DNA of 64,000 nt, from positions 19,096,001 to 19,160,000 of the forward strand of contig NC_091693.1 in assembly GCF_041296265.1 (NCBI RefSeq), written 5' to 3'. This document shows positions 15,508-31,620 of this stretch, one piece after another. Position 1 is the first letter of the stretch. Each line of letters starts with the position of its first letter. The position numbers were made by a program, and so were the translations under genes. The notes under the pieces are model-generated. The model had not been told where the DNA came from. It searched no databases and saw nothing but the letters and a program-made list of their open reading frames with translations. Origin of the DNA: Equus caballus. Taxonomy: Eukaryota > Chordata > Mammalia > Perissodactyla > Equidae.

Positions 15508-18500
15508 TCACAGGGCTCCGTGCTGAGCCTGGTAGCGGGACAGCACGGCACGGTAGTGGGACAGCTCCTGGCGCACAGCCACCACCTCCTGCCGCAGCAG
15601 GGCGTTCTCCTTCTCCAGGAAGGCCGCCCGCACAGATATCTGGTTCTCCTTGAGCCGCCGGGCGTCTCGGGACCGCTTGGCTGCCTCGTTATTCTTGTAC
15701 CGCCGGCTCCAATACTTCTCATCCTGGGGGTGGAAGGGTGGGAAGATACTAAGGGCCTGGAGGAGCGGCTTTGCCAGTGCCTTCAGGGACCAGAGGGCAC
15801 TTAAGAGAGTCCCAGGACTGCTTCTTAACCAGCAGTGGGGCCTAAAGGATGGGTCTTCTCTGGGATGGGTACCCAAAGGTCAGCCCTTGGAGGGCCCTGG
15901 TTGCCAAGGAGAGCAGGCCCCTAGCAACAGCTAAGGTAGGAGACAGGCCTCCCACTCCAAGCAACTGGGCTTCAAGTCTCCACTGTGCAAAGCAGGCCCC
16001 AGTGTTCTTCAGTTGACAAAGGACCTGCAGTTAGCTCCTGGTTACTAAGGATGCTTGTTCCCTAGCAACAGGGTCTTCAGGGTCTGAGGGCTTCTCCCAG
16101 TGAAAAGCATTGCCGGATATATCAACTTTCCAGATCCTGGTTGTTAAGGGAAGCCTAGGCTCCCTAGTGATGGGGTTTGGTGCCCCACAGAATCCTCCCA
16201 GAGCTGGCCCCTTTTGACCTGGATGTCAAGGCAACCTCAACCCTCCTCAGCAAACAAAAGTGAGGTCTAAGTGGTCCCAATGACTGCAGCCAGTCCTGAC
16301 CCACCGGCCTTGAACAGAGGCCAGGGAGCTGCCTCTTCCCCAACAGGGCCTGGTTGCTAGACAAGTTGTCCCTTAGCAAAGGGGCCTATCCTGAGACCTC
16401 CCCAAATCATTATGCTGAGGTTCTCCGGTCCTAGAATTTGGTTGCTGAGGAGGACCACTCCTTAGTAACATGGACCACCCAGAGCTCTGAATGATGCCCT
16501 CCAACCCCATTTATTTCAGCCTAGTTCCTGCTTGCTAGGGTGAATCCAGTCCCTAACAAGGCCCTGGGGCAGAAGAAACCACTGGTCTAGATTTGGTTTG
16601 GAGGCCGTTCCTAGCTACTTCAAGTCATTGTATCTAACTTACACAAGGGCATGGCAAAGTCTTGTGCGAAGCCCAGGCAGCTTTTATTGGGGGAGACCCC
16701 AGAACTGGCAAAGACAGAATGCTAGAAGGATGCAGTCACTGCCCAGAGCACCCCAAATCAGAATGTGGCCCTGGCTGCCAATGGGAACTGAGGCCTCTCC
16801 CCAGGGATCCATCCAGGCCCAGAGGGGCTGGCAAAGTCTGCATCCCAGGCAGATGCAATCACCCTGAAGGATGCCCCAAATCAGAGATCAAAAGACCAGC
16901 CCCAGCTTGGCTGGCTGCTAAGAAGAGACAGGCTAATACACTGTTGCTAAGAAATGCCGTCCTTAGCAACCGAGCCGGGTAGAGCCTGAAGCCTGCCCCA
17001 GGGAGAATTCTGGGTCCAAATGAAAGGAGAAACTTCAAGCCTGTACAACTGGGCCCAGCAAGGCTGGCTGAGTCTGCCTCCTACAGTGACAGCATCTTCA
17101 TAAACCTCAAGCCCAAACCTCTGCCCCCTTGTGTCCCATGGCCAAGGATCCTTGGCTGTAGGTTAGGAGAAACTGAGAGCTAATCCCCATGAGAAGCCCA
17201 GATCTGATGGTGAGGAAAGGGCCACCTCTGGCTGTGGGGCCTGTGCTGGCCCAGCTTGTGTCCTACATCTGGCTGTGCTCACCTTCTGCTCTTCTGGCAC
17301 CTGGATCTTCCGTGCCTTTTTCATGATGGGCTGGGGCTTAAGTTCCTCCTCTGAGAAGCGATGTCTCCGGGGATCAAAGGTCTCGTGGCCAGGAATGCTT
17401 GACAGGGCTAAATCAGCTGGGTCGGGTTCAAAGGTCATCAGCACCTCCACGGTGTCTGGGTCCACAGGGCTGGGTGTGTCCCGAGAGGTCAGGCCTTGGG
17501 GAAACAGAATGTGTCACACGAGGGTGTATTTATTTGGGGGAGGGGGTTCCCCACGGCTAGCCTCTGCTCAGGTATCATATCCACCACAAGGAAGGTCCTT
17601 ATGAGGTCTAACATAAAGCCTGCCAGGGATCAACCTCCCTAATATAAAATATGAAAGTTCCCGGGCCGGCCCGGTGCCGCAGTGGTTATGTGCCCATGTT
17701 CTGCTTCGGTGGCCCGGGGTTCGCCGGTTTGGATCCCGGGTGCACACATGGTACCACCTGGCAAGCCATGCTGTGGTAGGGGTCCCACATATAAAGTAGA
17801 GGGAGATGGGCATGGATGTTAGCTCAGGGCCAGTCTTCCTCAGCAACAGGAGGAGGGTTGACAGCAGATGTTAGCTCAGAGCTAATCTTCCTCAGAAAAG
17901 AAAAAAATTGAAGGTTTCCTAAACCTCAAAGATGCTCCGAGTCATGGAACAAACTTCACTTTTACAAACAGGGAAACTGAGGCCCAATCGTACCTGTCTT
18001 GCCCTAAGTAACACATGAGACTGGGCTATCGTTTCTAAAACTTCAGGCCTTCAGAGTCAGTGTTAGCATCTTTCCTACAGTCTAGCCCGAATCCTTCTTA
18101 CTGAACTCCTGGCCAAAGGCTAGACTCCAGGCTGTTCAGGAAAAAGGAATCCAATGCATTGAAAAGACCTCAAGTTAGCCTCTTAAGAGCGACTGGCTCT
18201 CAAGAGTTAGGGAAGAGAAGCGGAAACGCTTCTGAGATTCCAGGAGGTTGGTTCAGGAGGAGGGGCGCCCTGTGCCTTTAAGAGCGAGCAAGCCGGGGCC
18301 AGCTGAGGACACAGGTTCAGGGCCGAGTCACGTGCCGGCGCCTGCTTTCCCGCCGCCCCCCCTGCCGCCACCGGCGCCCTCACGTTGCACAGGCCCCGCC
18401 CCCTCCCTCGTGAGCGCGCGTGCGCGAAGCACCCGGGAGGAAGGAAAGGACTCACGTGGCGCGGGAATGTGCGGCTGGGCAGGGGAGGGCTTTGGTTCTG

Positions 18501-20754
18501 TCCAGAGGTCGGACTAGGGGCACTTGTGTCCAGGAAGCCCCCACCTGCAGTCCGCCCCTGAAGACCCCGCGGTGCCCGAGGGAGCACACCTTTCCTCTTG
18601 CTCCCTGGGGTCTCTCCGCTCAAACCTCTCAGCCTCCAAGGATACAGGGCCCCCTGTTCTCTGGGGAACACATGAAAACCGCCCCCCTCGATCTTCTACC
18701 TGGGCTCCCAGCCCCCTCGCCTCTGGGGTGCACACGATTCTGGGATCCCAGGCTCCTCCTCCCCCAGGAATATAGGAAGCTCAGTCCTCGCCCCAATGGA
18801 ACAGCTAGAATGAAGACCCCCGACCTTCTCCCCGCTAGAGGACTCCAGGACCTGAGGTCACACCCCGTCTCTATTGGGGCATCCAGGAACCACGGCTACC
18901 AGTCCCTTATGTCCCGGGGAAACAGAAGTCTGTGCCCAATCCTCGCTTCCTCCCTGCAGAGGGCCTAGGAGTTCCGGTCTTATGACAGTTCCACCGACTC
19001 TGGGCCCAGACTCGGGCGCAGTCCACTCTCCAGGAAATAACTCTGGTGTTCTGGGCTCCCAGTCCCGGCCCCACGAGTATCCGGTCCTTTTGTCCCCACG
19101 TCCCACAGAAAAGTCCACACACTACCTCCCCACTGGGGAGGCTTCCTGGAATTTGGGGTCCCAAGTCCCTCCTTTCCTATGGATCCAGGAGACTCAGTCC
19201 TCGATCCATCAGGGGACAGAGAATCCAGACTCCTCTCTCATCGCTCCACTGGGAGACCCACAATTCGGGCGCGCAGCCCCAGTCCCCCACCGTCCCGGTC
19301 CCCAGCGGCGCCCCGCCCCGCCAGGGCCCCGCCCCGCCCCCGCCGTCGCACCTGCGCGGTGGCCGCCGGCGGCCCCGAGGGCAGCCCGGGCGGGGGCGTG
19401 CCCCGGTGAGGAGCGAGGGGAAGCTGAACCACAAGAGCCGGGCCCCGGGGACGGTGCGGGCGTGCGCACCGGCGAGGGTGCGGGTGATGGGCCGCCGGGG
19501 GGCGGCGGGCTGGGCGGGAGCCCGTGCTCCAGCAGGAAGGCGTCCAGGTCCACGTACTCCACGTCGCCGAATGGCAGCGTCCGCTCCCATAGCAGCGGCG
19601 CCAACAGACCCGGGCCAGGTGCGGCCCCCAGGCGCCCCCGCGGGGACCCGCCGCCCACCACCGCCCCAGCTGGGGCATCCGCCGGGCCCGCCGTCTCCAG
19701 GCCCGGCCCGGGGACCGTGGGTGCCGGCAGAGCCGCCTTGCGCTCCTTTTCCTTCAGGAGACCTGGGGGCCAGGGAAAGACCGGGCAGGGTCGGGAGGGA
19801 GAGGAAGATAGAGGTGGAGAAGAGACCCCGAGTCAGACACGAGACAAGCGGGGATAGAGACCCACACAGCGGAGATTCACAGAAAGAGGGGACAGACGGG
19901 GGGGATGAGATCAGAGAGGGAGAACAAGTACCCAGAGAGAAGAGGGGACAGCCACTCAAGAGAGACCCAGAGAGAAAGGACGGAGATGGGGGCGGCAGAG
20001 ACAAAGAGTGGGGGACAGAGACCGAGAGAGAAAGACTCAAAGAGGGGAGGACAGAGAGCCAGGAAGGGATAGAGGCACAGAAAGGGGACGAAAGTTCAGA
20101 TAGAGGTAGGTGGAGGGTTGGGCAGGTGAGAGAAAAAATGACAGCTCTGTAATTCCTCTGTAACCTACCCCCGCTTCCTGCGCACTGTACCCCCTTCTCC
20201 CCGCCCCCACACTCGGTAAGGGGCAGGAAGGGGCTCTATTCCTGGGGCACATTCCTCATCTCTAGACTCCATGTGACCCCAGGAGGCCCCGCCCAAGCCC
20301 GTGTCACTACCGTGTGAGCATCCGACACACCCCCTCCCTCCTCCCTGGACCCCAGGGGTCCAGACTCTCGGAACCGACAGGAAGGGGGGGCTGGGGCCTG
20401 GACTCCTGGGTCCTCGGGGTGGACGAGCTTGAGAGGCGGTTCTTTTGGGTCCTGGGTGCTGAGGGATCTAGGGGCCTAAACACCTTAGTAATTGGGTAGA
20501 AAAAGGTTGGGAAGATGGACTCTCGGCACGTAGGAGATAGCTGTGAACCCCCCAGCACTTAAGCCCCTAAGGGGGTGGAGTGTCTGAGTTGGGTGAGGTG
20601 AGGGCTAGAACTCACAGCTGGCTGGCTCTTTGGGCTTGCTGGTCCCCTGCAGAAGGCTCCGCAGCCCAAGCAGCGCTCCCCCGCCAGGGGGGGCCCCGGC
20701 CGGGCCGCCCAGCAGCAGGGGGGCCGGGGTCCTGTCGCTCACGGGCCGCGCCAT
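15508..20754 (-). CDS. DBP: D-box binding PAR-bZIP transcription factor DBP
   Basis: DBP is a nuclear circadian output activator that binds D-box DNA as a homo- or heterodimer with TEF and HLF. Coding exons are 20754-20616, 19762-19352, 17494-17283 and 15723-15508; joined they give 325 residues, the human length. Exon 1 begins [15 protein letters not shown]. Exon 2 carries the proline-rich region and [20 protein letters not shown]. Exon 3 supplies the PAR domain ([16 protein letters not shown]). Exon 4 encodes the basic region [19 protein letters not shown] and the leucine zipper, ending RYQAQHGAL. Every junction is GT-AG and in phase. Regulation by CLOCK/BMAL1 through intragenic E-boxes is established in mouse; two perfect E-boxes lie in intron 2 here. 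An ERE SINE sits in intron 2 and a degenerate repeat array in intron 3. Confidence 0.97.
15890..16980. repeat. degenerate palindromic repeat array in DBP intron 3
   Basis: Diverged copies of a unit about 80-140 bases long recur. Each holds an inverted pair of the type GGTTGCYAAGG ... CCYTAGCAAC separated by about 10-18 bases. Copies begin near 15897, 16037, 16136, 16218 (weak), 16349, 16437, 16526 and 16908. Examples are CTGGTTGCCAAGG with CCCTAGCAACAG, and CTGGTTACTAAGG with CCCTAGCAACAGG. Between 16640 and 16900 other words repeat, such as CCCCAAATCAGA and CTGGCAAAGWCWG. The half-sites resemble RFX X-boxes. A related segment lies at 15160-15230, past the DBP stop codon. Confidence 0.7.
17663..17910 (+). 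mobile_element. ERE SINE (equine repetitive element) in DBP intron 2
   Basis: Full-length tRNA-derived SINE: head GGGCCGGCCCGGTGCCGCAG, middle CACATATAAAGTAGAGGGAG, end GCTAATCTTCCTCAGAAAAG plus an A-rich tail. GAAAGTTCC before it and GAAGGTTTCC after it are likely target-site duplications. Non-coding. Confidence 0.93.
18290..18500. promoter_or_regulatory. DBP: CpG-rich DBP intron 2 segment with two CACGTG E-boxes
   Basis: Two perfect palindromic E-boxes, CACGTG, at 18329-18334 (GAGTCACGTGCCG) and 18453-18458 (GACTCACGTGGCG), stand 124 bases apart within a local CpG cluster. Both share the TCACGTG core, and TCACGTTGCACAG lies between them. In mouse Dbp, CLOCK/BMAL1 act through intronic E-boxes (established knowledge), so this is the likely equivalent circadian enhancer. 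Binding itself is inferred. Confidence 0.65.
18590..19260. repeat. diverged GC-rich minisatellite-like sequence, DBP intron 2
   Basis: Phrases such as TGGGATCCCAGGCTCCTCC, GGAAGCTCAGTCCTCG (18776) and GGAGACTCAGTCCTCG (19187) recur with variation, resembling decayed copies of the CTCCTGGG-type 36-38 bp minisatellite seen more clearly in the NTN5 introns. Long open frames here reflect base composition only. Confidence 0.35.
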
Positions 20755-21600
20755 CGCCGGGCACCTGCCCGCAGGCTCACGGGCTCATGGAGAGGCGAAG
20801 AACTGGCCTGCCAGTCAGCGGCACACTCCTGTGGTTCGGGCGAGTGTCGGCCCGGGGCGGGCGAGCGTAGCTTGCAAGCCTCCAGTATCCAGAACACTGC
20901 CAATCCTAGGAGCAATGGGGATTTGCAGTCCTCGGTGCCGAAACGTGCAACTGAAGAGGGTCCCAGGAGACCATGCAGTCCGGGTGAGGGGGTGATCAAA
21001 TCAGGCGGCAGGCTCTTTGCAACCGAGAGTTCAAGAGGACACAAGGAGCTCCTTCTACAAGGTGGGCGAGCCTGGCTCCTGCAAAATTTGCTGCTCTCTC
21101 AACGGAAGACGCTTTGCAATCGGCACCAAGAGGTGTGCGCGGAGGGGCGGAGGAGGGGGCAGGAGGAGGCGGCTGCCTTGAGGCGTGGCCAAAGCAAACT
21201 TCTGTCGCGGAAAAAAAAAAAAAAAAAACCCCAAACCAAAACACCCGACGCCACAGCGCTCAGCCCTCCTCTCGGCCCCCGCCCGCGCCCGCCCAGCCCC
21301 TCCCTCCTCTTAGGCCATGCACCCCAGCCGCGTGCCTCCCTCCGGCTGAAAGCGCGGGCCAATCGCGACTCGACCCCTCGAGACGCACAGCCAATGGGAC
21401 CCCTGGATCCGCCAAGGCCCGGGAGGGCGCAGGAGGGGCTCCGTGCGTGAAGTTGCCTTCTTTCTGGAGGGAGGCGGGACCCTGACCTACATTTGCCCAA
21501 TGGGAGCCGGCGCTGGGGGCGGAACCGTGACCCAGTTCGGGCCAATGAGGCAGGCGGGAGGGGGAAGCACATGGCCCTGCGCGTGCTGCCTGACCAGGAG
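20755..21600 (-). promoter_or_regulatory. DBP: DBP promoter and CpG island
   Basis: The DBP 5' UTR and upstream region form a CpG island. Four CCAAT motifs read on the + strand lie at about 21359 (GGGCCAATCG), 21391 (AGCCAATGGG), 21496 (GCCCAATGGG) and 21542 (GGGCCAATGAG), a spacing suggestive of NF-Y binding. No TATA box or CACGTG is evident. A run of 18 A, flanked by CCCC, lies near 21211-21228. The transcription start cannot be fixed from sequence. Confidence 0.6.
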
Positions 21601-21811
21601 GGTGGGTAAGGGCGGGGGAGAGAAAAGAGGCTCCCGGAAAGGAGCCGCATCTCCAAACGCTTGTTTTGGGAAACAAGAGGCCAAAAAAGCCGAGTAATGG
21701 GGTTTAGGAAGAGGGAGATTGGTTTCTAGAAGGCTGCTATTCTTTAAGACCCAAATGTTTCCCCGCCGCGCCTAGAATCAGACCACTGAGAAACAGGAAG
21801 TATTCTGTCCC

Positions 21812-21817
21812 TTTAAT
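21812..21817 (-). terminator. CA11: CA11 poly(A) signal (ATTAAA)
   Basis: ATTAAA on the minus strand (GCTATTAAAGGGACAG) lies about 80 bases past the CA11 stop codon, implying a short 3' UTR. DBP starts about 1 kb farther along on the same strand. Confidence 0.7.
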
Positions 21818-21895
21818 AGCTTTGTTTTGGCGGGTCACTCCCCTCCCCTTGTGGGGAGGCTTGGGGAGGGCAGGCGCAATCCTCGATGGGGAGTC

Positions 21896-26716
<4,821 letters not shown>

Positions 26717-27390
26717 CCCCGGGAGACCTCTGAGCGACCCTTCCCAATGCCCTGGCCCTCTCTCTCTCAGCTCCTCCCTCCCCTCTTTGGGGGACCCTGT
26801 CCCTCCAGGACTCCCAGCCTTCCTCTCCTCCCCACAAGGAGTCCCGGTTCCCCAAATACGGAGGCAGCGGGACACTGAGTCGCCCCCCTCCACCAAACCC
26901 ACTCCTCTCTCCTCTCCCTGTGCCTCTCCTTCCTCGCCTTTCCCCGGAACTCTCCAGTCTCCGGCTCCCTCCGCTCTTACTCCTCTCCCTGCCTCCTGCT
27001 TCTCCCTCCGGTTACCTCTAGGTTTCTGAGCCACAGCCCCTCTCGGCTCTCTTTTCAAGCCCCCTAACTCCAGGACTCCGTCCTGCTGCTCTCGCCTCCT
27101 CCCTGTCTCCCTTCTCTGCTCCTGCCTCTTCTTTCTCCCTTCTCTCCTTCTTCACCTCCTCCCTCTCTGCCTCTCTGCCTCTCTGCCTGTCTCCAGCTTC
27201 CCTCTCTCTCTCTCTCTCTCCCTCTCTCTCTCCACCTCCTCCTCTCCTGCCTCTTCTCTCTGTTTCTCTCTCGTCCCTTCCTCCCTCCACCCCCTCCCTC
27301 TCTTCTCTCTCTTGGTGTTATTTAATTTTTTGTCGTTGTTGTTGGGGGGCGGGGGCAGGTGCTCTCACAGCAGCGAACACTCCTCGGGCT

Positions 27391-27431
<41 letters not shown>

Positions 27432-27790
27432 GGGGGTGCCCAAGGGGCAGCATGGAGGGGTCGTTGGGGGCTGGTTCCCAGCTCCCGGCCGCACTGGGGC
27501 CGTGGGGGCGGGGGCGGCCCGGACACCTGGGGCCCGAGGCTGGCAGTTCCCATCCTCCGCAGAAGGGGGAAGGGGGGCGCTTAAGGTGGAGCTGGGAGAG
27601 TCCTCGGAAGTCTCCGTGCTCAGGGCTGCTGGCCCCGGAGGAGCCGGGGTCCCCCAGCTCGCGGGGACCCAGGTTGGATCCTGCGGCAGCACCTGCCGCC
27701 CCCGCCCAATGCTGCGCTCGGGTCTCCGCCAGGGGCTGCCTTAACGCGGCCCGGGGATCCCCTGGGAGAGTGGGGTGCGGTGAAGGCCGC
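26717..27790 (-). promoter_or_regulatory. CA11: CA11 5' flank: CT tract, (TG)n and CpG island
   Basis: Upstream of the CA11 ATG lies a pyrimidine-rich tract (about 27080-27310 on the + strand), a (TG)19 microsatellite at 27392-27429 and a CpG-rich segment at 27430-27790. This is the probable CA11 5' UTR and promoter region. No upstream splice donor was convincing, so whether the 5' UTR is continuous is unknown. Open frames reading CVCVCV or THTHTH are translations of the microsatellite. Confidence 0.5.
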
Positions 27791-27799
27791 TGGCCAGGA

Positions 27800-28600
27800 G
27801 GGGGAGGCAGAGACCTGGAGAGGGAGAGAGAGAGGCGGGAGGAGGAGCCGGGAGGGCCGAGGCAGAGAGCCCAAGGTGAGGTCGGAGAACTGCGGAGGCT
27901 TGGGGAGGGAGCCTGAGCTGGATACAGAGAGAGATGGCGGTGAGAGACAGCAGGCTAGAGATGTGAGGGTGGGTGGCCGGGCAGGAGGGCCAGGGAGACG
28001 GAGACCCACACACACACATTGAATGAAAGATAGACAGAAAGTGATACACATGCAGAAGAGACAGAGAGATACAGACAGAGAGGGAAAAAGAGATAGAGAA
28101 GGAGAGAGAGACAGATAGAGAAACAGATGGAGAGATGCACAGAGAGACAGACGCAGACACACACACACAGAGATCCAAGCAGAGAGACCCAGAGACAGAG
28201 AGAGACTCATGTAGCAGGTTACAGAAGAAACCTGCCAGGCAGGAGGTGGATGGGGAGAGACAGAAACAGAAAAAGAGATTCAAAGAGAGAGAAAGACACA
28301 GCAAACGCTAATGAGGGGCAGAGAGACATAGGAACACCCTGAGAGCTAGGGCCAGGGAAAGCAGGAGACAGGGAGAGGGGCAGGCACACATGCACCGCTA
28401 TAAATAGAGACACTCAGGCAGAGCAAGAGAAATCAACAGAACAGATGGACAGAGACAGAGAGACCCAGACAGAGGGAGAGAGACCCAGAAACGGACCGAC
28501 TGACGTAAAGAGAGAGACTAAAGGGGAGTCAGACAGACAGAGAACTAGAAATGGACATTCAATGACCTAAGAGAGAGAGACACACACACACAGAAAACAC
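27800..28600. repeat. purine-rich (GA)/(CA) low-complexity tract
   Basis: About 800 bases are dominated by GAGAGACAGAGA-type words with short CA runs (28008, 28150, 28585). It separates the CA11 promoter region from the ERE at 28619 and shows no coding signal. Confidence 0.8.
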
Positions 28601-28618
28601 GAGAAAGAAAGGTGTGTT

Positions 28619-28876
28619 GGGGCCGGCCCGGTGGCACAGCGGTTAAGTGCAAACGTTCCGCTTCAGCGGCCCTGGGGTTCGCTGGTTCAGATCCTGGGTG
28701 CAGACATGGCACCGCTTGGCAAAAGCCATGCTGTGGTAGGCATCCCACATATAAAGTAGAGGAAGATGCGCACGGATGTTAGCTCAGGGCCAGTCTTCCT
28801 CAGCAAAAAGAGGAGGATTGGTGGCAGCAGTTAGCTCAGGGCTAATCTTCCTAAAAAAAAAAAAAAAGAAGAAGAA
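28619..28876 (+). mobile_element. ERE SINE
   Basis: Complete ERE with head GGGGCCGGCCCGGTGGCACA, CACATATAAAGTAGAGGAAG and a 15-base A tail. It is close to the consensus I know, so relatively young. It lies at the end of the purine tract. Confidence 0.95.
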
Positions 28877-29164
28877 GTGAATCACTACTCAAAGAAACTA
28901 GGCTCCTCCTCTTGAAGGGAAGGGTATCAAAGAGTTTGTGAGCTTATTTTAAAGCCAGCACAGGTGGGAAGAGGAGGAGAGAGACAGAGCAATGGAGAGA
29001 GACAGACTCTTAAAGGCCCATGAGGCTTAGAGGTCAGTGAGAAATTCAGAAACGCCCAAATGTGGAGAGAGAGAGAGAGAAGGGGAGACACTTGAAGACA
29101 GAGGAAGCTATGGAGACGGAGAAAAGAGGCAAGACAAAAAAAACGCAGCAGAAATAAAAATAAT

Positions 29165-29672
29165 AATGGTGAGAGTTATAATAATAACAGCCAGCACATA
29201 AAGAACCTACAGCTTACCAGACAAAGGTCTGAGCACTGTCTGTGAACTCACTTGTAATCATCTCGGCCACCCTGTGAAGTAGATGCTGTGATGATCCCTT
29301 TTTACAGGCGAGGAAACCAAGTCTCCGAGGTCGCAGGTGACTTGCCCAGAGTTTCATAGTCGGGAAATTGCGGGGCAGGAGAGAAAAGCAAAGAAAAGAG
29401 GGATGGAGACAATATGATAGAGATTCACGTCTAGAGAAATGGGGAAAATGGCAAGAAAATTCAGGCAGAAAGACCCAGTTCTGATGGAGAAATAAATCAG
29501 TAAGAAATGGCAGCCGCCCTGACCGAGAGTTTCCTAGGTCTGGGGGCTGTGCCACACACTCTGTGGGTTTCATTTCAACTCTCAATGCTGCCCCATGAGG
29601 TGGGGTTTAGTATTGGCCCCACTGTACAGATGGAACACTGAGGCTCAGGGAGGGAAGTGACTCCCTCAAGAT
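29165..29672 (+). repeat. two MIR SINE fragments
   Basis: MIR-type cores lie at about 29165-29370 (TTTTTACAGGCGAGGAAACC, GTGACTTGCCCAGAG) and 29530-29670 (CCCACTGTACAGATGGAACA, GAGGCTCAGGGAGGGAAGTG). Both are old and non-coding. Confidence 0.7.
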
Positions 29673-29683
29673 GTAGTGGGTTG

Positions 29684-29882
29684 GGGCCAGTCCGGTGGCG
29701 TTGTGGTTAAGTTCACGTGCTCCGCTTGGGTGGCCCGGGGTTTGCAGGTTCGGATCCCGGGCACGGACCTAGCCCCGCCCTTCCAGCCATGCTGTGGTGG
29801 CGTCGCACATAGAATAACTAGAAGGATGTACAACTAGTATATACAACTATGTACGGGGCTTTGGGAAGAAAAGAAAGAAAAA
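29684..29882 (+). mobile_element. ERE SINE, older subfamily
   Basis: Diverged ERE with head GGGGCCAGTCCGGTGGCG and GGTTCGGATCCCGGGC, but with a different 3' part (ACTAGAAGGATGTACAACTA, ACGGGGCTTTGGG), marking an older subfamily than the neighbouring copies. Confidence 0.85.
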
Positions 29883-30172
29883 GGACCAAATCCAAGGACA
29901 AGCGTCCTTATAAGAGAAAGGCAGAGGGAGATTCAAGATAGAGGAGATGGTGACACGAAGACAGAGGCAGAGACTGGAGCGGTGCCACAAGCTAAGGAAC
30001 GCCAGGAGCCCCCGGAAGTTGAAAGAGGCAGGCAAGGCTCCTCCCCCGGAGCCCTCGCAGGGACTGCGGCCCTGCTGACACCTTGATTTCGGACTTCCGG
30101 CCTCCAGAGCTGCGAGAGAATAAATTTCTGTTGTTTTAAGCCACACAGTTCGTGGTAAGTGTTTACAGCAGC
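29883..30172 (+). mobile_element. MaLR (MLT1-type) LTR fossil, partial
   Basis: The 3' part of an ERVL-MaLR long terminal repeat, recognised by GTCCTTATAAGAGAAAG, CTGACACCTTGATTTCGGAC and AATAAATTTCTGTTGTTTTA. It is a broken solo LTR with no internal genes, of the age class shared across placental mammals. The ERE before it abuts its truncated 5' side. Confidence 0.75.
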
Positions 30173-30279
30173 CGATCCCAGGGGTGGGGGGAAAGAATGA
30201 GAGAAGCATGGAACTCGTCAGAGGCAGAGACAGTGAAGAAACCAGAGACACACAGAGGGAGGGGCAGGCAAACTGATAC

Positions 30280-31620
30280 CGCAGGAAGAGCAGGCTTTAC
30301 CTACAATTCAGCTCTCCTCCTCCAGGAAGCCCTCCGTGGCTCCCAGGCTGGGTCAGTGCCTCCTGTGGACATTCCCAGTGCCCTGGGCTAGCTCCATTAG
30401 AGCACAGATCGCATTAGGAGAGGGACTGTGTCCCTGTGTGTGCTCCCTTGAGGGCCCAGGCCTGACCCATCTCTGGGTCCCCAGCACCACCTGGCACCAG
30501 CACACACGTGTCCTCAGGAGAGAATCAGGCTGATTGAATGACACCATGCTCCTGCTGTCTCTCCCTAGAGATTCTGGCCCCCTCCCGTCTGCCTAGGAGA
30601 CACTTGGATTTCCTGCAAGGCCCAGGGGACACCTCGCCTCCTCCAGGAAGTCTTCCCTGACCCCCCGGGCTGGGCCCCATGCTGCCTCCCTTCCTTAACA
30701 TCATGTCTGCTGTGGCTGTACTGAGGTCTCTCCCCTCCCCCATCCTCCCAAACTGGGGGCCCCTCCAAGGCAAGTCCCGGGACTGACTCAGGTCTTGGTT
30801 CCACCGTTTCCCACGGAGACCTCAAGAGAGTATGTTGAATGAATGAATGAATAAGTGAATGGATGAAGTAAAAATATAGGGACTGTGGCATTCAGAAATG
30901 AGTAAGGAAAAATTTGTTCGCATAGGAGTTAAAAGGAAGGCTTCCTGGTGTGGGTGATATTTTCCTGACTCTTCCTGTCCCGATAACCCCGGCTCTGGCT
31001 TAGAACTCATCTTCTCCTGCCGGGGTCCTCCCCGTACCCCCACTTCGGTCTCCCTCCCCCTCCCATGTACCCACAAAGACTCCAGAGAGTTGACCCTGCC
31101 TCTCTGTAGGCACAGTCATCCCGTAGCTCCCCGGCGCACTTGGACAAAGTCCTCGCCCACCCCTCAGCCTTTCTTATTATGACCAACTCCTTCCTCTGTC
31201 TTCAAGACCACCCTCAGGTGTCACTTCCTCTGAGAGAGGTTTCCTGACCTCCAGGCCGGGTTAAAGGGGCTCTCCCAATGAACTGAGCCACTTCAATAAT
31301 TGTCCAAATCACTGTTTCTCACACAAGGCTGCCCCTGCCCCTCCCCTGCTCATAGACCTCCCATGGCTCCCCAGTGCCCCTGGGGAAAAAAACCCCACGC
31401 CTTCAGCCTGGCCTTAGAGGCCCCACATGCCCTGGTTGCCACCATCTCCAGCCTCATCTCTCTTCTCTTACCACACCAGGCCCTCTGGCCTTCAGATCTT
31501 TGCACAAACGGTTGCCTGTAAGTGGGGTTCTCTTTCCCCCTTCTCTGCTGGAAAAATTCCTAGTCCAACGCCTATGGGCTTCAAGAATCTGCTCTTCTGG
31601 GAAGCCGTGAGCAATGCGGA
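30280..31620 (+). repeat. L2 LINE fragments
   Basis: L2 3'-region phrases appear in succession: CTCCTCCAGGAAGCCCTCCG (about 30316), CTCCTCCAGGAAGTCTTCCC (about 30638) with GAATGAATGAATGAATAAGT, and CCAGCCTCATCTCTCTTCTC followed by TCAGATCTTTGCACAAACGG (about 31449-31511). At least two or three fragments are present; no open LINE frame survives. Confidence 0.65.

Noticed and set aside
18874-20152. Frames over 300 codons on the + strand across DBP exon 2.
   Set aside because: They are GC-rich antisense shadows of DBP exon 2 and its introns; the minus frame encodes DBP.
27318-27916. Open frames of 124 and 185 codons at the CA11 promoter.
   Set aside because: They read through the (TG)n microsatellite and CpG-rich DNA, with no homology or splice support.
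28619-28700. tRNA genes at the ERE heads.
   Set aside because: The tRNA-like A and B boxes belong to the SINE family, and all ten copies end in ERE bodies and A-rich tails.
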